Shown: positions 9,952 to 21,741 of the stretch, piece by piece
Position numbering within the stretch: position 1 is the first letter of the stretch
Layout: every line of letters begins with the position of its first letter
DNA from: Alternaria dauci
Taxonomy: Eukaryota; Ascomycota; Dothideomycetes; Pleosporales; Pleosporaceae
Length of the DNA stretch: 64,000 bases
Assembly (NCBI RefSeq): GCF_042100115.1
Contig: NC_091272.1
Span: forward strand, 1,302,001-1,366,000
Reading direction: 5' to 3'
Translations under genes and position numbers: made by a program
The notes under the pieces: generated by a model
The model's database searches: none
Told to the model about the DNA's origin: nothing
What the model saw: only the letters and a program-made list of their open reading frames with translations

Positions 9952-11971
9952 GTTGTATGACTGCACGTATGATACAAAAATGGATGTCGGTCGTTTCTAG
10001 GACCGATTGAACAGTTTAAGATATGCAGTTATGCGCCCGGACAACAGCAGAAGAAAACGAGTGTATGAACAAACATGAACATGGACAGAGTGATTCGGGC
10101 CTGAGCGTTCGGTTATGAGGGCGGATACAAGTTGAGGATTCCCCGGATTCTGCACGAGCGCAAGTAAGTGTTCCATAGCGCGTGTCAAGCTCCTGACGCG
10201 TGTAGATAAGCAGTTCTTGTCCCAATGGTGGCGATCATGCAGGTTAAGCGACCGCATGGCTCGACGCGAAGTGAACCATAGTACGAGCTCACAGTACGTG
10301 ATTGGTCTAATCGATCGAGAAGCTTCACGGGTGGCGAAAGATGCTGGGTTTAGAAACGGTTGTATAACATCGGGCAGCCATATGATCGGTCCGTAGCCTT
10401 GACGAATCCACAATGCGATGGGATGAAGGAACAAAAAACGAGCTTCCTTGCGGTTTCGGCGCAAGTAGTAGGATCTGGATGTAGACACCATCTCCATACT
10501 GGGCAGCGAAACCAATGCACGCTAAGTCCAAAACAGGTACTAACCGTGAAGGGTATAGAAGGCGATGCTGCGTGGATATAACCGAGTAGCAGAACGGTTG
10601 CATGAGGTGATGGACTCGGCATTAGGACATCCATCTAGCCCACTTTTAGCCGGGGTTGACATTGTGACGTGAGTGTCAGAGGACCCTGAGGCTGAAACAC
10701 GAGTTGCATGCGTTGCTCAACACCGGCGACCTGAGGCGATTGCTGAACGACGATATCGCATTCGGTATCCTGTCACACAGGCCAAGAACTGACGTGCTCA
10801 CAGCAGTGTGCTGATCAGGGGAGATTCTGTAGGAGTTTCTATGTCGAACCGTCCCAGGGATTATCGATCAGGCAAAAATCCGTCAGAAGTTGCGGCTGCT
10901 TGAACGTAATTGAGAAGTGAGAAATTTTTGATGATGATGATGATGATGAAGACTGTGACTTCTACAGATGACTTTGGTGAGGATGACGGGTAGCGATGAG
11001 CAAAGAAGAGATGTTGCGTCGCCTGGCACGAGAGGTAAAGCCCATTGTCCAACAGTCAACCGCGCAAATTGCCAACCTTGGTACATGCAGAGGCTGATCA
11101 TGCAGCTACACCATTGTGATACATGCTGGTAGCTGTTCATTGTAATGTCACCTGCAGCCTGACAGTCGCCAGCACTGTCGTAGCAACCGCGTTCGATCGT
11201 CTGCGCAGTGACGTCAGCAGATTGTTGCGCGCAAAACGCTATCCGGAGAGGTGTGCTTACACCGATGCGCGGATTGTTGAGTGTGAAGGCCACGTACATG
11301 AGTCGCTGGTAAACACGAAGGAGGGTGTAGGGCATGCCAAGACGTCGGACACATCGTGAGCGAGAATGACTCACTGTCGCGCTCTCTCATTGGACGGCTC
11401 GTAAGCATTAAGTGGGGACCAACTTCACTTGGAACCACACTTCAAGCTACGCTAATGCAGTTGTTAGGCCTCAGGCCCAAATCTAGCGAAAGGGCGTAAG
11501 GAGGCTTACACGGATGAACTCGGACAGCTGGTACTCTCAGAACACGAGGTGGTTGTTGTTGCTGTGGAGCATCGCTATCGACATTGCTCACATTTACTCA
11601 TTATGAGGATGCTTGATGAGTTTGGAGAGCACAGGTTGACTATGTGCACATTCTTGCTCAAGGTGAGTAAGAGTGATTGTGCTGAGAAACAGAGGTAGAG
11701 ATTAGGACAAAATATAGAGGACGTGAAGTAGAGTTCGTAGCTTCGTAGAACAGATAATGCAATTCATCATAACCAGATTGACTGTGAGTACCTATCGCCA
11801 TGTCCCGATGCCCTCTGAGATTATACCCTATTTTGCCGATCTGAGCAACACCCTGAACAGGTGTACCCATGAATCGACCCATTGTCCGACATCGTCTGAA
11901 AAGAGGCCCCCCTAAGTGTTGAGAAAAGAAAGACGAGACTATTATTTGCTGACCGACCGATACGCACAGGG
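9952..11971. other. gene-poor 2 kb interval
   Basis: No frame here shows family similarity, convincing codon pattern or spliceable exon chain on either strand. The only simple structure is a short TGA/GAT microsatellite near 10930. The interval may contain regulatory DNA for the rhodopsin-domain gene or decayed sequence that I cannot recognise. Confidence 0.45.
10930..10950. repeat. GAT trinucleotide microsatellite
   Basis: About seven uninterrupted copies of a TGA/GAT trinucleotide lie in the gene-poor interval. It is not inside any accepted coding sequence. Confidence 0.85.
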
Positions 11972-12846
11972 CTACTTTTGAGAACGTAGAAGAGCACGAA
12001 GCGTCTCGACCTCTCCTTCCAATCTGGCGTTGCGAACTTTGAGATCATCTCGTTCAGCTTTGACGTCCTTGAGTTCGGATTCGAGAGTACTCATTTGATC
12101 GACGCGCTTTTGGCGGTAGCGACGAGCAGCGAGTGTGTTGGCCTTGCGCTTCTCAACCCGGGAAGAGGACTCTGGAGCAAGAGGACTGTTTTTTGTAGAT
12201 GACAATCTGGATGAAGAGGACCGCTCAGTAGGAGACGAACCATGGTCCTTGTGGCTTGTAGAGGAAGAACCAGATAGAGAGTGGTCTGGACAGGTTAGAC
12301 ACAAGTGAAACGCCAGGGAACGTGGTCCTTACCTCTCATCATGGGTGCAGATGAATTCATAATGTTGATATTGCCCATGCCGGGTGGCATGGTGAACATG
12401 TTTACGTTGTCTTCCACTGTTGGAAGTAAAGCAGAGTCGCCAGGAAGCAGTTGCGTGCCATCGCCAAGGTAATGTGAGTCAGATATAGGAAAGAGGTCCC
12501 AGTCAGGGGTGGCTTGGAAAGAAGGGTCCAGTGCAAGTAGGCCACATGACAAAGCGGCGGAAGAGGAAGAGGCAGAAGTAGTTGTAGTAGGAAGAAGTGA
12601 AGTGGTATCGAGAAGAGCACCGCTGTTGTCGGCGGTGGAGTAAGAAGTTGCGAAATGCCAATTAATTGACGGACTTCCAGGGCGGCTTTGCGATGACACG
12701 GAGTTGCTGTGGCTGCCAGAAAATGCGGAAGAGTTGGCTTGGAACGTATCGCATGGTGACGTTTGATTGCTGCATCCTGGGATGTTAAAGGGCGGGTCCT
12801 GATACCCGCTGGTGAAATCGAGGAATTCGTCAAATGGAATTGGAGA
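11972..12846 (-). CDS. bZIP transcription factor (Gcn4/CpcA-like basic region), first exon unresolved
   Basis: Two exons are firm: 12333-12846 and 11972-12285, joined by a GT..AG intron in phase, giving at least 275 residues. The C-terminus carries the basic region NTLAARRYRQKR, matching the N-x7-R rule, followed by a leucine zipper (MSTLESELKDVKAERDDLKVR...LEGEVETLRALL) that ends almost at the stop codon, as in Gcn4. The N-terminal part is serine/threonine-rich with acidic and aromatic residues (IPFDEFLDF, ATPDWDLFP), a likely activation domain. No ATG lies in the upstream exon before an in-frame TAG that overlaps a probable acceptor (CAGATAG), so a short first exon further upstream is required. 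One candidate begins ATGGGAATCCACC near 12957. The gene is divergent from MRPL4. Confidence 0.82.
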
Positions 12847-12924
12847 CTATCTGAGGGCGCCCAACACGGGGTGATGAGCGCGAGGTTTGGTGGTGAGAGG
12901 AAGAGCAGCCGCGGGGTGGCATCT

Positions 12925-12931
12925 CTTTATA
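12925..12931 (-). promoter_or_regulatory. possible TATA box of the bZIP gene
   Basis: TATAAAG reads on the minus strand about 80 bases before the first firm exon of the bZIP gene. It could be a core promoter element, or it may lie inside the missing first intron, since a possible donor (GTATAAAG) overlaps it. Confidence 0.3.
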
Positions 12932-13079
12932 CGAGAGGAGGGCGGTGGATTCCCATGGTTTAGGGCTGATGGCATGCGCTAGCGGCCTACCCCGGTCGCA
13001 GTTTCCTGCAGCGCCTGCAACTTTGAATGTTGGTCGGCTGCGCCCTCCAGCATCGGCAAGCACAGCCCACACCGACGAC

Positions 13080-13961
13080 ATGGCCGCGACACCCTCCTCA
13101 CGACTACTCCGGCCCAGTCTCGCATTGGCGCAGCAGGACACGATCCTCTTTTTCCTCGTCCCGTCGGTCCAGTGCGCGCGCTTCTCCACATCGCCCGCCC
13201 GGTGGAAGAGGGACAACAACAAGAACAGAGGAAACTCTGCAGTTCGAGCCACGGGTCTGCGTCCTCGTCAGACACTGTCGGTCAGAGAGAAGGATTTTTC
13301 AAAGCAGCAATTGCCGAAGCCCGTCAAGATTGAGCAGGAAGTGACGGGCACACCAGACCATGGGCTGTGGGATTTCTTCAAGGACCAGAAGCTCTTGCAG
13401 ACGCCAGTAGACGAGCAGCGGCATGGTAGGCTGTAATTGGACAGACGGAGGGCTTATGGCGGCTGACAGAGATGCAGGGCGCTCGTGGACTGTTGGCGAG
13501 TTGCGCAGTCGGGACTGGGACTCACTACACCAGCTGTGGTGGGTATGTGTGAAGGAGCGGAACCGCCTCGCGACCGAGAAGCTCGAGCGAAAGCGCTTAG
13601 AGGCGGGCTACGGCGACTACGAGAACCAGGAGCGGGACAAGACTGTGCAGGAGACGATGAAGGCAATCTTGGACACACTAGCCGAGCGACACCAGGCATA
13701 CCAGGAAGCCTATGTACTGGCACAGCATGATCCCGACATTGACCTTTCAAGAACGGACGGCCCACAGTATACCCAGCCAACATACGTACGTTCGACTTTG
13801 TCGTGGGGTTGATTGTATGCTGACGCAGTCTACAGGATGAGCTCGAAGCAGATGAGCCCTCGTACAACGCTGAGACCGAGGCACCTAGCGAACAGCCCTC
13901 GAAAGACAAGATACTCCCAGAATCCGAAGTACAGCCGAAGGAGAAGGCGAACCACGCATAA
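13080..13961 (+). CDS. MRPL4: mitochondrial large-subunit ribosomal protein uL29m
   Basis: Three exons (13080-13425, 13478-13785, 13836-13961) give 259 residues. The start is the ATG in CGACATGGCCGCG. The N-terminus (ARFSTSPARWKRD) is a mitochondrial presequence with an RFSTSP cleavage-type motif. The core HGLWDFFKDQKLLQTP and HGRSWTVGELRSRDWDSLHQLWWVCVKERNRLATE is the hallmark of the Mrp-L47/Mrpl4 (L29) family, which sits near the exit tunnel of the mitochondrial ribosome. The C-terminal tail of about 45 residues after the last intron is acidic and low in complexity. The gene is divergent from the bZIP gene, and the two probably share a short promoter. Confidence 0.93.
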
Positions 13962-14412
13962 CGAGGTTCATGAGGGCATGTGGCATACGAGTCTGGGTAG
14001 CGTGTAGGCGGGAGATACACCTGTTCTGTGTCCTGCAGATTTGTGGTCTGGGAGAATTGTAACTTTACGCATCACACATCATGTCGCGTCTGGGACGGCG
14101 AACTCGGAGAGCCTGTAGCGCGGCGCGGCTGCTCTATCGAGCAAGGTGACCGAGCTTCGTAGCATATCGCGTGTATCATAAGCAGTCATGAAATCAGTGA
14201 ATTGCACTAATCTAGTATATGTCAAAAGGTAGTGAGTTATGAAAGTAATGCCAGCATAAACAGGCCGACCAGATTGGCGAGGCGCTTCCCAAAGAGCTAC
14301 CAACCCCACATCCATCACACCGCCCTAACACCGCTCAACCACGCGCCTTCTTAGCGGACATCCTCCACCGCAATCCTCAACTTTTTTATTCTGCAACCGA
14401 CATTTCACAGCC
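13962..14412. other. intergenic, upstream of GDI1
   Basis: This 450-base gap contains the MRPL4 3' flank and the GDI1 promoter. No further gene or repeat was recognised. Confidence 0.5.
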
Positions 14413-16171
14413 ATGGACGAGATTGCACCCGAATACGACGTCGTGGTCCTGGGAACAGGTGGGTTGCCGTTACCCCACCTACGTAACGTGCGGAAGCTAA
14501 CTATACCCAGGTCTCACTGAATGTGTACTTTCAGGGTAACACAAGGACTCGACGACGATTCCTGAGCACATGCTGACATGCTTGCAGTGTCCTTAGTGTC
14601 AAGGGCAAGAAGGTGCTCCACATCGACCGCAATGACCACTACGGCGGGTATGTCATCTTGACTGGTACATTGGGGGCGACAGCTAACAGGGTGCAGTGAG
14701 GCGGCATCGCTGAACATCGAAGCAGTAAGCTCGCAACATTTCCAACGAACATACACATGCTGACCCGATGACTAGCTGTTCAAGAAATACGGCCAGACAG
14801 AGGGCGAGCCATGGAAGAAGTACGGCCGCGTCAACGACTGGAACATCGACCTTGTCCCCAAGCTCCTCATGGCCAACGGTGAACTCACCAACATCCTCGT
14901 TTCGACAAACGTTACCAAGTACCTCGAGTTCAAGCAGATCGCCGGCAGCTACGTGCAACAGGGCAGCGGCGCCAAGGCAACCGTCGCAAAGGTTCCTTCA
15001 GATGCTGGCGAGGCACTGCGATCGCCCCTCATGGGTCTCTTCGAGAAGCGCCGCGTGAGGAACTTCCTGGAGTGGATTGGCACATACAAGGAGGATGACC
15101 CAGCAACACACAAGGGTAGGCACGCTCCGGCAGACATGATCGAGGGATGAAATCTGACATTGCATGCAGGCATCGACATCCAGAACTCTACCATGAAGGA
15201 TGTATACGACAAGTTTGGCATCGAAGCTACCACCCGCGATTTCATTGGTCACGCCATGGCCCTGTACCCCACCGACGACTACATCACGCAGAAGGGACAG
15301 GCCAACGAGGCCATTGAGCGCATCAGGCTCTACGGTAACTCTGTAGCGCGGTACGGAAAGTCTCCATACATCTACCCGCTCTACGGTCTCGGAGAGCTGC
15401 CCCAGGGTTTCGCTCGTCTCTCGGCCATCTACGGCGGTACTTACATGCTGAACACCGATGTCGACGAGTTCATCTACGACGGTAACAAGGTCGTGGGTAT
15501 CAAGGCCACCATGACGGAGAAGGATGATGCTGGCGAGGGCATGAAGTTCGAGACCAAGGCAGGAAAGATTCTTGCCGACCCCTCATACTTCCCCGACAAG
15601 GCGCGCGTTACAGGACACCTGCTCAAGGCCATTTGCATTCTCAACCACCCAGTGCCCAACACAGCCGATGCCGACTCTCTGCAACTGATTATTCCTCAGT
15701 CCCAAGTTGGACGCAAGCACGGTATGTATGCATCTGTGTCATGATAGGAGCTATGCTGACAAGTCTGACCAGACATCTACATCGCTGTCGTCTCGTCTGC
15801 ACACAACGTCTGCCCCAAGGGCTACTACATCGCCATCGTCTCCACGATCGCCGAGGGTGACAGCAACCACCACCTTGAGCTCCAGCCTGGTCTTGAACGT
15901 CTCGGAAAGATCGAGGAGAAGTTCATGGGCCCAGCTATCCCACTCTACGAGCCACTCGAGAGCGGTGCCAACGACAACATCTTCATGTCGAAGAGTTACG
16001 ACGCCACTAGCCATTTCGAGACAACGACTGGTAGGTTTTGAAGCTCCGATGCAATGGACAGAATGCTAACATGTGGCAGATGACATCAAAGACATCTACC
16101 AGCGGGCTGAGGGCCACGAGCTGGTCGTCGAGGGCCTGAGAGAGGGCGCAAACTTCAACGTTGAAGAATAG
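14413..16171 (+). CDS. GDI1: Rab GDP-dissociation inhibitor
   Basis: Eight exons are inferred: 14413-14458, 14511-14535, 14588-14647, 14697-14724, 14776-15115, 15170-15721, 15773-16030 and 16080-16171. Exons 2 and 4 have only 25 and 28 nt. The product begins MDEIAPEYDVVVLGTGLTECVLSG, the FAD-like fold that GDI proteins share with Rab escort protein. Family blocks follow in order: DRNDHYGGEAASL, YGRVNDWNIDLVPKLLMANG, KFGIEATTRDFIGHAMALY, and SPYIYPLYGLGELPQGFARLSAIYGGTYMLN. The protein extracts prenylated, GDP-bound Rab GTPases from membranes and recycles them in the cytosol. It corresponds to yeast Gdi1/Sec19. Length is normal, and the many small 5' exons are typical of conserved fungal trafficking genes. 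Confidence 0.95.
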
Positions 16172-16587
16172 ATAGAATTCCGACCTGACGGATGAACAAG
16201 CTGCAATGGTCTTTTAGGTACATCGTTTGGTAATCGCTCAAGACTTGGCTTCTATAACAATGACATGCATTCCCAACCAGTGCGAACGCGACGTGTGATG
16301 CTGCGGAGCTCGAGCTCGGTATTTCCTATTTGGGCGATGGAACTTGCCTCTCGCAACTTGGCCACCACGCGTTTCTGACGAGCGTGCCATCCCGCAGAGA
16401 CGGACGGTAGCTGGTAATCGAGACCGAGCAGCTGCGTAGTGTGTATAGGTGTGCTGTTGAATCTCTCCTAATGACGAATCAGAATCTTGGCAGGGATACC
16501 TCCATGGCTCTGCAAACCATTTGAGTACTGCAACGCGTCCACAAAACGTGTCCTCGAGGCGCATTGCTCTTCTCACACTCCTTTGCA
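16172..16587. other. intergenic between GDI1 and MCD4
   Basis: About 415 bases between two tandem plus-strand genes. They should contain the GDI1 terminator and MCD4 promoter. Nothing else was seen. Confidence 0.5.
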
Positions 16588-19500
16588 ATGGCGCAATTCG
16601 GTCGCTACAGATTCCTGCTGATAGCGGTGGTGTTCCATCTGCTGTACATATGGAGTTGTTTCTCGACCTACTTTACGAGCCCTATTGTTCATGGCATGCG
16701 CGAGCACCGTGTAGAGACGCAAGAAGCTCCCGCTAAACGCTTGGTGCTCTTTGTTGGTGAGTCGCGTCAGAGGAGCCCAACAGCAAGTGCTAACAAGGCA
16801 ACAAAGGCGACGGTCTCCGTGCAGACAAGGCATTTCAATCGTTTCCCAACCCCGACCCGAATCCTCCGTCCCTTCTCGCCGACAATACTACCACCCCGCG
16901 CCCTCTCGCTCCCTTCCTTCGCTCTCGCGTTCTGGAACATGGCACCTTTGGCGTTTCCCACACTCGGGTTCCCACCGAATCCCGCCCTGGACATGTTGCG
17001 CTGATCGCGGGCCTATACGAGGATGTCTCAGCAGTCACAACTGGATGGAAGCTGAACCCAGTCAACTTCGACAGCGTCTTCAACCGCAGTAGACATACAT
17101 GGAGCTGGGGCAGTCCCGATATCCTCCCCATGTTTGAAACGGGTGCGGTGCCTGGAAGAGTCGACGCATACTGCTATGGCGCGGAAGAGGAGGATTCGTC
17201 CAAAGACGCCTGGGTGTTGGACGAATGGGTATTCGAGCGCGTCAAGAAGCTTTTTGCGGACGCCAAGACGAACGCGACATTGGACGCTGAGTTAAGACAA
17301 GAGAAGAGTGTCTTTTTTCTTCACCTGCTTGGGCTGGATACCACGGGCCATGCGCATCGACCTTACTCGTGGCAGTACCTGCATAATATCCAGATCGTAG
17401 ATCGTGGGGTCCAGGAGATTACACAGCTGATCGAAGAGTTCTACAACGACGACAAGACGTCCTTTGTATTCACAGCGGACCACGGCATGAGCGATTGGGG
17501 AAGTCATGGCGACGGACACCCAGACAATACACGTACTCCCTTGATTGCATGGGGCGCTGGTGTCGCGCCTCCTGTGAAGAACACATCAGGCGTTGCTAGA
17601 GGCCACACCGAGTTCTCCTCTGATTGGAATCTGGACGAGATTGAGCGACATGATGTCGACCAGGCTGATGTTGCGGCATTGATGGCTTACCTGGTGGGTC
17701 TGGACTTCCCAACCAACTCGGTCGGAGTCTTGCCGCTTTCCTACCTTGACGAAAACCCCAAGGCCAAGGCAGAAGCTCTTCTTGTTAATGCCAAGGAGAT
17801 ACTGGAAATGTATCACGTCAAAGAAGACATGAAGAATGAGACGCAGCTGCGGTACAAGCCCTTCTCAGGCTTGGGCGATGAGGCGCACTCTGTCGAGCAT
17901 CGCGTTGCTGATATTCAGTCGTTGATCGACAGCGGCAACGCAGACGAGGCTATTCGTAAGACGTACGAGCTCATTGACCTTGGTCTCGAAGGACTGCGGT
18001 ATCTGCAGACGTACGATTGGCTTTTCCTCCGAACGTTGGTGACTGCTGGCTATGTTGGCTGGATTGCTTTCGCCATCACAACGGTTATCGATCTGCATGT
18101 GCTCACCGAGCATGTTCCGGCACAGAGAACGGTGGCTAGCATGGTGATATTCTCTTCTGTGCTTGTTGCACTCTATGGAGTGTTTTTCAAGCAGGAATCA
18201 CCGGCCATCTACTATGCATATGCCTTCTTCCCGGTCCTGTTTTGGGAGGAAGTCTTTGCACAGAGACAGTCGCTTGTCAAGGGCGGCAAGATTCTGTTTG
18301 GTCATCTCAACTCTGGCGCTGATGTCGCGAAACTAGTGTTTGCGACTGTTGGCTTCTTCGGATTGCTCCAGGCTTTGGTGAGTAGATTCGGCACAAGTGG
18401 AGACGAACATACTGACCCAACGATAGGTCCAAAGCTACTTCATCAGGGAAATCTACACAGCATGCTACCTGCTTGCGACACTATGGCCAGCAGTGTATGG
18501 TCCGGATTTCATGAAGAAGAACATGGCGACCGTCGCCACTTGGGCTTTGTCTTGCATAGCTATGAGCGCTTTTACACTACTGCCAGCCAACAAGGCAGAG
18601 GATATTCGTCTGATGTACGTACACGCGGTATTGATGTTGACTAAAAGCTAACAACGTGCAGCCTGCTTGGAGGTGCATTGATGTTTGCCGTTGGCGCACT
18701 CTACCTTATCTTTGAGAGGACGATCCTCGAAGACGGCAAATCCCAATCTGAGCTTGCCAAACACGAGTTGAACCACTCGTCTCGTATCATCCTTGGCATC
18801 CAGCTCGGCCTCGTAGCGCTTTCCATGATTGTCACGAAGAGCAGCGTCAGCTACTTGCAAGCGCGCCAGGGAATACCATTTGGTGTTTTGACAGTAGGAC
18901 GGGCAACACTGTTCGCCTCGCTCGTGGCACCCCAACTCCACGGTCTCTATCCCAACGCGCACTACGTCCACCGACTGGCAGTCATTTTCCTCCAGTTCGC
19001 ACCAACCTTTATCATTCTCTCCATCTCGTACGAAGGCCTCTTTTACTTTGCGTTTTGCATGTGCCTGTTCAGCTGGATGCGCCTGGAGCACCAGGTCTAC
19101 CTGCATAGCACTACCAATCCTTCGACTACAGCCATTACATGGGACCCGGCCAAGCCTACCAAGGATGCTGCATCGGACCGCCTTGACTCGCTTCAGAGGG
19201 GCGAGTACAGATCTCTGACCCTGGCCGACGCGCGCATAGCTCTGTTCTTCATCTTCTTCATCCAGTCTGCCTTCTTCAGCGCCTCGAATATCGCCTCGGT
19301 ATCATCCTTCTCACTCGACGCCGTCTACCGTCTAATCCCCATCTTCGACCCTTTCTCCCAGGGCGCACTCCTCATCATCAAGCTCATGGCGCCCTTTGCC
19401 GCCCTCTCGGCCAACTTTGGTCTCCTCAATCGCCGGCTAGGCGTGGCGCCATCAGCACTGTTCATGGTGGTGATGGCGGTCAGCGATGTCATGACACTGA

Positions 19501-19709
19501 GCTTTTTCTACATGGTCAAGGACGAGGGGAGTTGGCTGGAAATCGGAACAACGATTAGCCACTTTGTCATTGCAAGTTTATTGGGCGTGTTTGTTAGCGG
19601 GCTGGAGATTTACAGTGAATGGACTATACGGGGCGTGGAGTTTGGTAGCAGCAAGAAGGTGCAGGGCAACGGGACAGCCAGGGGGAAGGTTAGTGAAAAA
19701 GCAGAGTAG
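16588..19709 (+). CDS. MCD4: GPI ethanolamine phosphate transferase 1
   Basis: Four exons (16588-16756, 16807-18377, 18427-18614, 18662-19709) give 991 residues, the usual size for filamentous fungal Mcd4/PIG-N. The start MAQFGRYRFLLIAVVFHLLY is a signal anchor followed by FTSPIVHGM, a strong Mcd4 signature. The lumenal alkaline-phosphatase-like domain shows the metal-binding DGLRAD, split by intron 1, and FTADHGMSDWGSHGDGHPDNTRTPLIAWG. The remaining half is the multi-spanning PigN domain with at least ten hydrophobic helices. In the ER the enzyme adds phosphoethanolamine to the first mannose of the GPI anchor precursor. The 3' part of the gene could be mistaken for separate short genes because two introns break the frame. 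Confidence 0.94.
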
Positions 19710-20606
19710 TGGTTGTATAGTGGTAGTATGCACCTAGACTTTGGTTTGACATGCGCGTATGTTATGTTTTTTTTTTACCATGTTAGGATAGCAATAGGGG
19801 AGAGAGGGAAGAATAGGGTTCACTACGGGTACCGTAGACTTGCTAGTATGCGTGCTGTCCCGGATTCTGTGCAGGCGAACGTTGAGGAGACCCTAGGTAC
19901 AACCATGCTTCTTCTCTGAGATGAGCCGGGTTGCCGGGCAACAGTGCGCGGTGGGTTGTGATGTGATGATGATGGACGTGGAAGCGACGGCACTCCCGCG
20001 TGGGGACGGCCAAGTCGCTTCAAGAAGCATTGCCGTGCTTTTATTTCTTATCGGATCCTGCATGGCGTGAGAGCACACGGCAGGCTTAGGCGGACGAGTC
20101 GCGTTGGCTGCGAGGCTGGGGGGAAGGCGGCTGGGAGGGCACGGCTGCCACAAACGAGCGGGGCCCAGCGACTGCCAGCTAAGCTACCTATAATGGTCCT
20201 ACCCAACAACTCGGCCAGCCCAGAGTACCAGCACAACAACATCAACAACCACCGCCCGCCGCCGCATTGCTACACCCGCTAAGTGTGCTCCTGCATTGCC
20301 TGCGACTATTCTTCCGGGCCAAAGATATATAGTGAGTCTCGTGCAGCACGCGCTGTCAGCGGTGTAACGTGGTCATCGATTGTCGTGTTATCGTGTCTTG
20401 GAAGAACAAGGGGCCCCCAACCACCGCCGCCCAGCTGCTCCGCGTCGTTCAACCTCGCACTTTTTCTGCGAATCGAAAGGCCATATCGCACACACCCAAC
20501 CATTCTCTTATTCACGAGTCGAGGCGCAATCTCGCTTCCTCTGCTCTAGCCAGCTTATAACCACGACGGCCTTCACGCTTCTCTGCAGACTCTTTCTTTT
20601 CGCATA
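19710..20606. other. intergenic, MCD4 3' flank and upstream region of the coiled-coil gene
   Basis: About 900 bases. A T10 run lies at 19767-19776 soon after the MCD4 stop. The part from 20050 to 20600 is GC- and CA-rich like a long 5' leader. No credible coding gene was recognised. Confidence 0.5.
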
Positions 20607-21741
20607 ATGTTCTTCAAACGGTAAGTCGGCACCGCCGCCACGGCATGCTGCGACTTGCGCTAACTTTGCATACGGAAGTCGGTCCAGAGCCAATTCTTAC
20701 GTAGACAACAGTGAGAACCCGCGCTCGCAGTCATTCGACGATTACACAGATAAGCGCCCTGAGTCGAGCCGGAAGGAGTCCCACCAGAGCCAGCCTTTCT
20801 CGCCCGCCGACGAGCCCGACATGTATCCCCGCCAACAGCAGCCCCAAGAGCCGACGTTCGCCCAGAGCGCTCCCCCCTCCCACAACACCACAAACATGCC
20901 CATCCGCTCCCAGCAGATCCCCTCCACCGGCAGCAGCGGCCCCATGGGCCTCGGCATGCCCGACCTCATTACCGCCGCCTTCAACCAGGCCGTCCAGCCC
21001 TACACGGAGAAGATTGAGCAGCTCGAGAGCCAGCTCGCCGACCTGCAGAACTGGGTCGACCAGCTCGAGCAGCAGCGCGCCGAGGTGCACAACTGGATCG
21101 ACAAGCGCGGACTGCGACCAGGTAAGCCTGCAATTCCCTTGCTGCTGCATCCATTGCTCGACACCCCATACTGACTCCCCCCAGATGTCCCGGCCTCCAT
21201 CGCCAAGATCATGGACACCACCACCGCCGACGCTGCGCCCACACTCAACGCCCAACTCGATCGCAAGATCACCATTGTCAACTTCGACCTGCACCGCCTG
21301 CAAGACGACCTCAACGACTCCATTTCATCCTCACATTTCGCCTCGGCCATGCTGAAGTTCCTGCCCGACATCCAGCGCTTGACCCTCCTTCCGTCCGGCC
21401 CGCGCTACGCCTTCGACCTAATCCTGAAGCTCGGCGGCAACCTCAACTCACACGGCGGCATCGACAGCGCCGATGCCGGCGACATTGCCGCACGCCGCGA
21501 CTTCTACAGCAGACTCGACGAGACCATGGTCGACGTCGTGCAGCGCCGCTTCGGCGAGGGCGAGGGCTGGGACGTAAAGCGCGAGATCAAGCGCATCGAG
21601 AAGACCGCCAGCTACCTCAAGACCTACGGCGTCGAGCCATACTTCCCCTCAACGCTCGAGATGATGAAGCGCGAGATGGAGTTCCAGCCGCATAACAACG
21701 GTGTGCCTAACGGGCAAGGAACCCCGCCGCGGTACCACTAA
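20607..21741 (+). CDS. uncharacterised coiled-coil protein, 337 aa
   Basis: Three exons (20607-20620, 20679-21121, 21185-21741) give 337 residues. The first coding exon is only 14 nt (MFFKR). The N-terminal third is rich in P, Q and S, followed by a conserved-looking helix MPDLITAAFNQAVQPYTEKI and a short coiled coil IEQLESQLADLQNWVDQLEQQRAEVHNWIDKRG. After intron 2 a mostly helical domain follows, with LDRKITIVNFDLHRLQDDLND, MLKFLPDIQRL and RYAFDLILKLGGNLN. I do not recognise the family. It is single-copy-looking and intron-positioned like a conserved gene, so it is probably real. Its soluble, intracellular nature is inferred from the absence of signal or membrane segments. An alternative longer C-terminus is discussed in the findings. 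Confidence 0.75.

Noticed and set aside
9997..11374. Several overlapping minus-strand frames of 90-170 codons
   Set aside because: They are rich in residues typical of random translation, lack motifs, and overlap each other in different frames.
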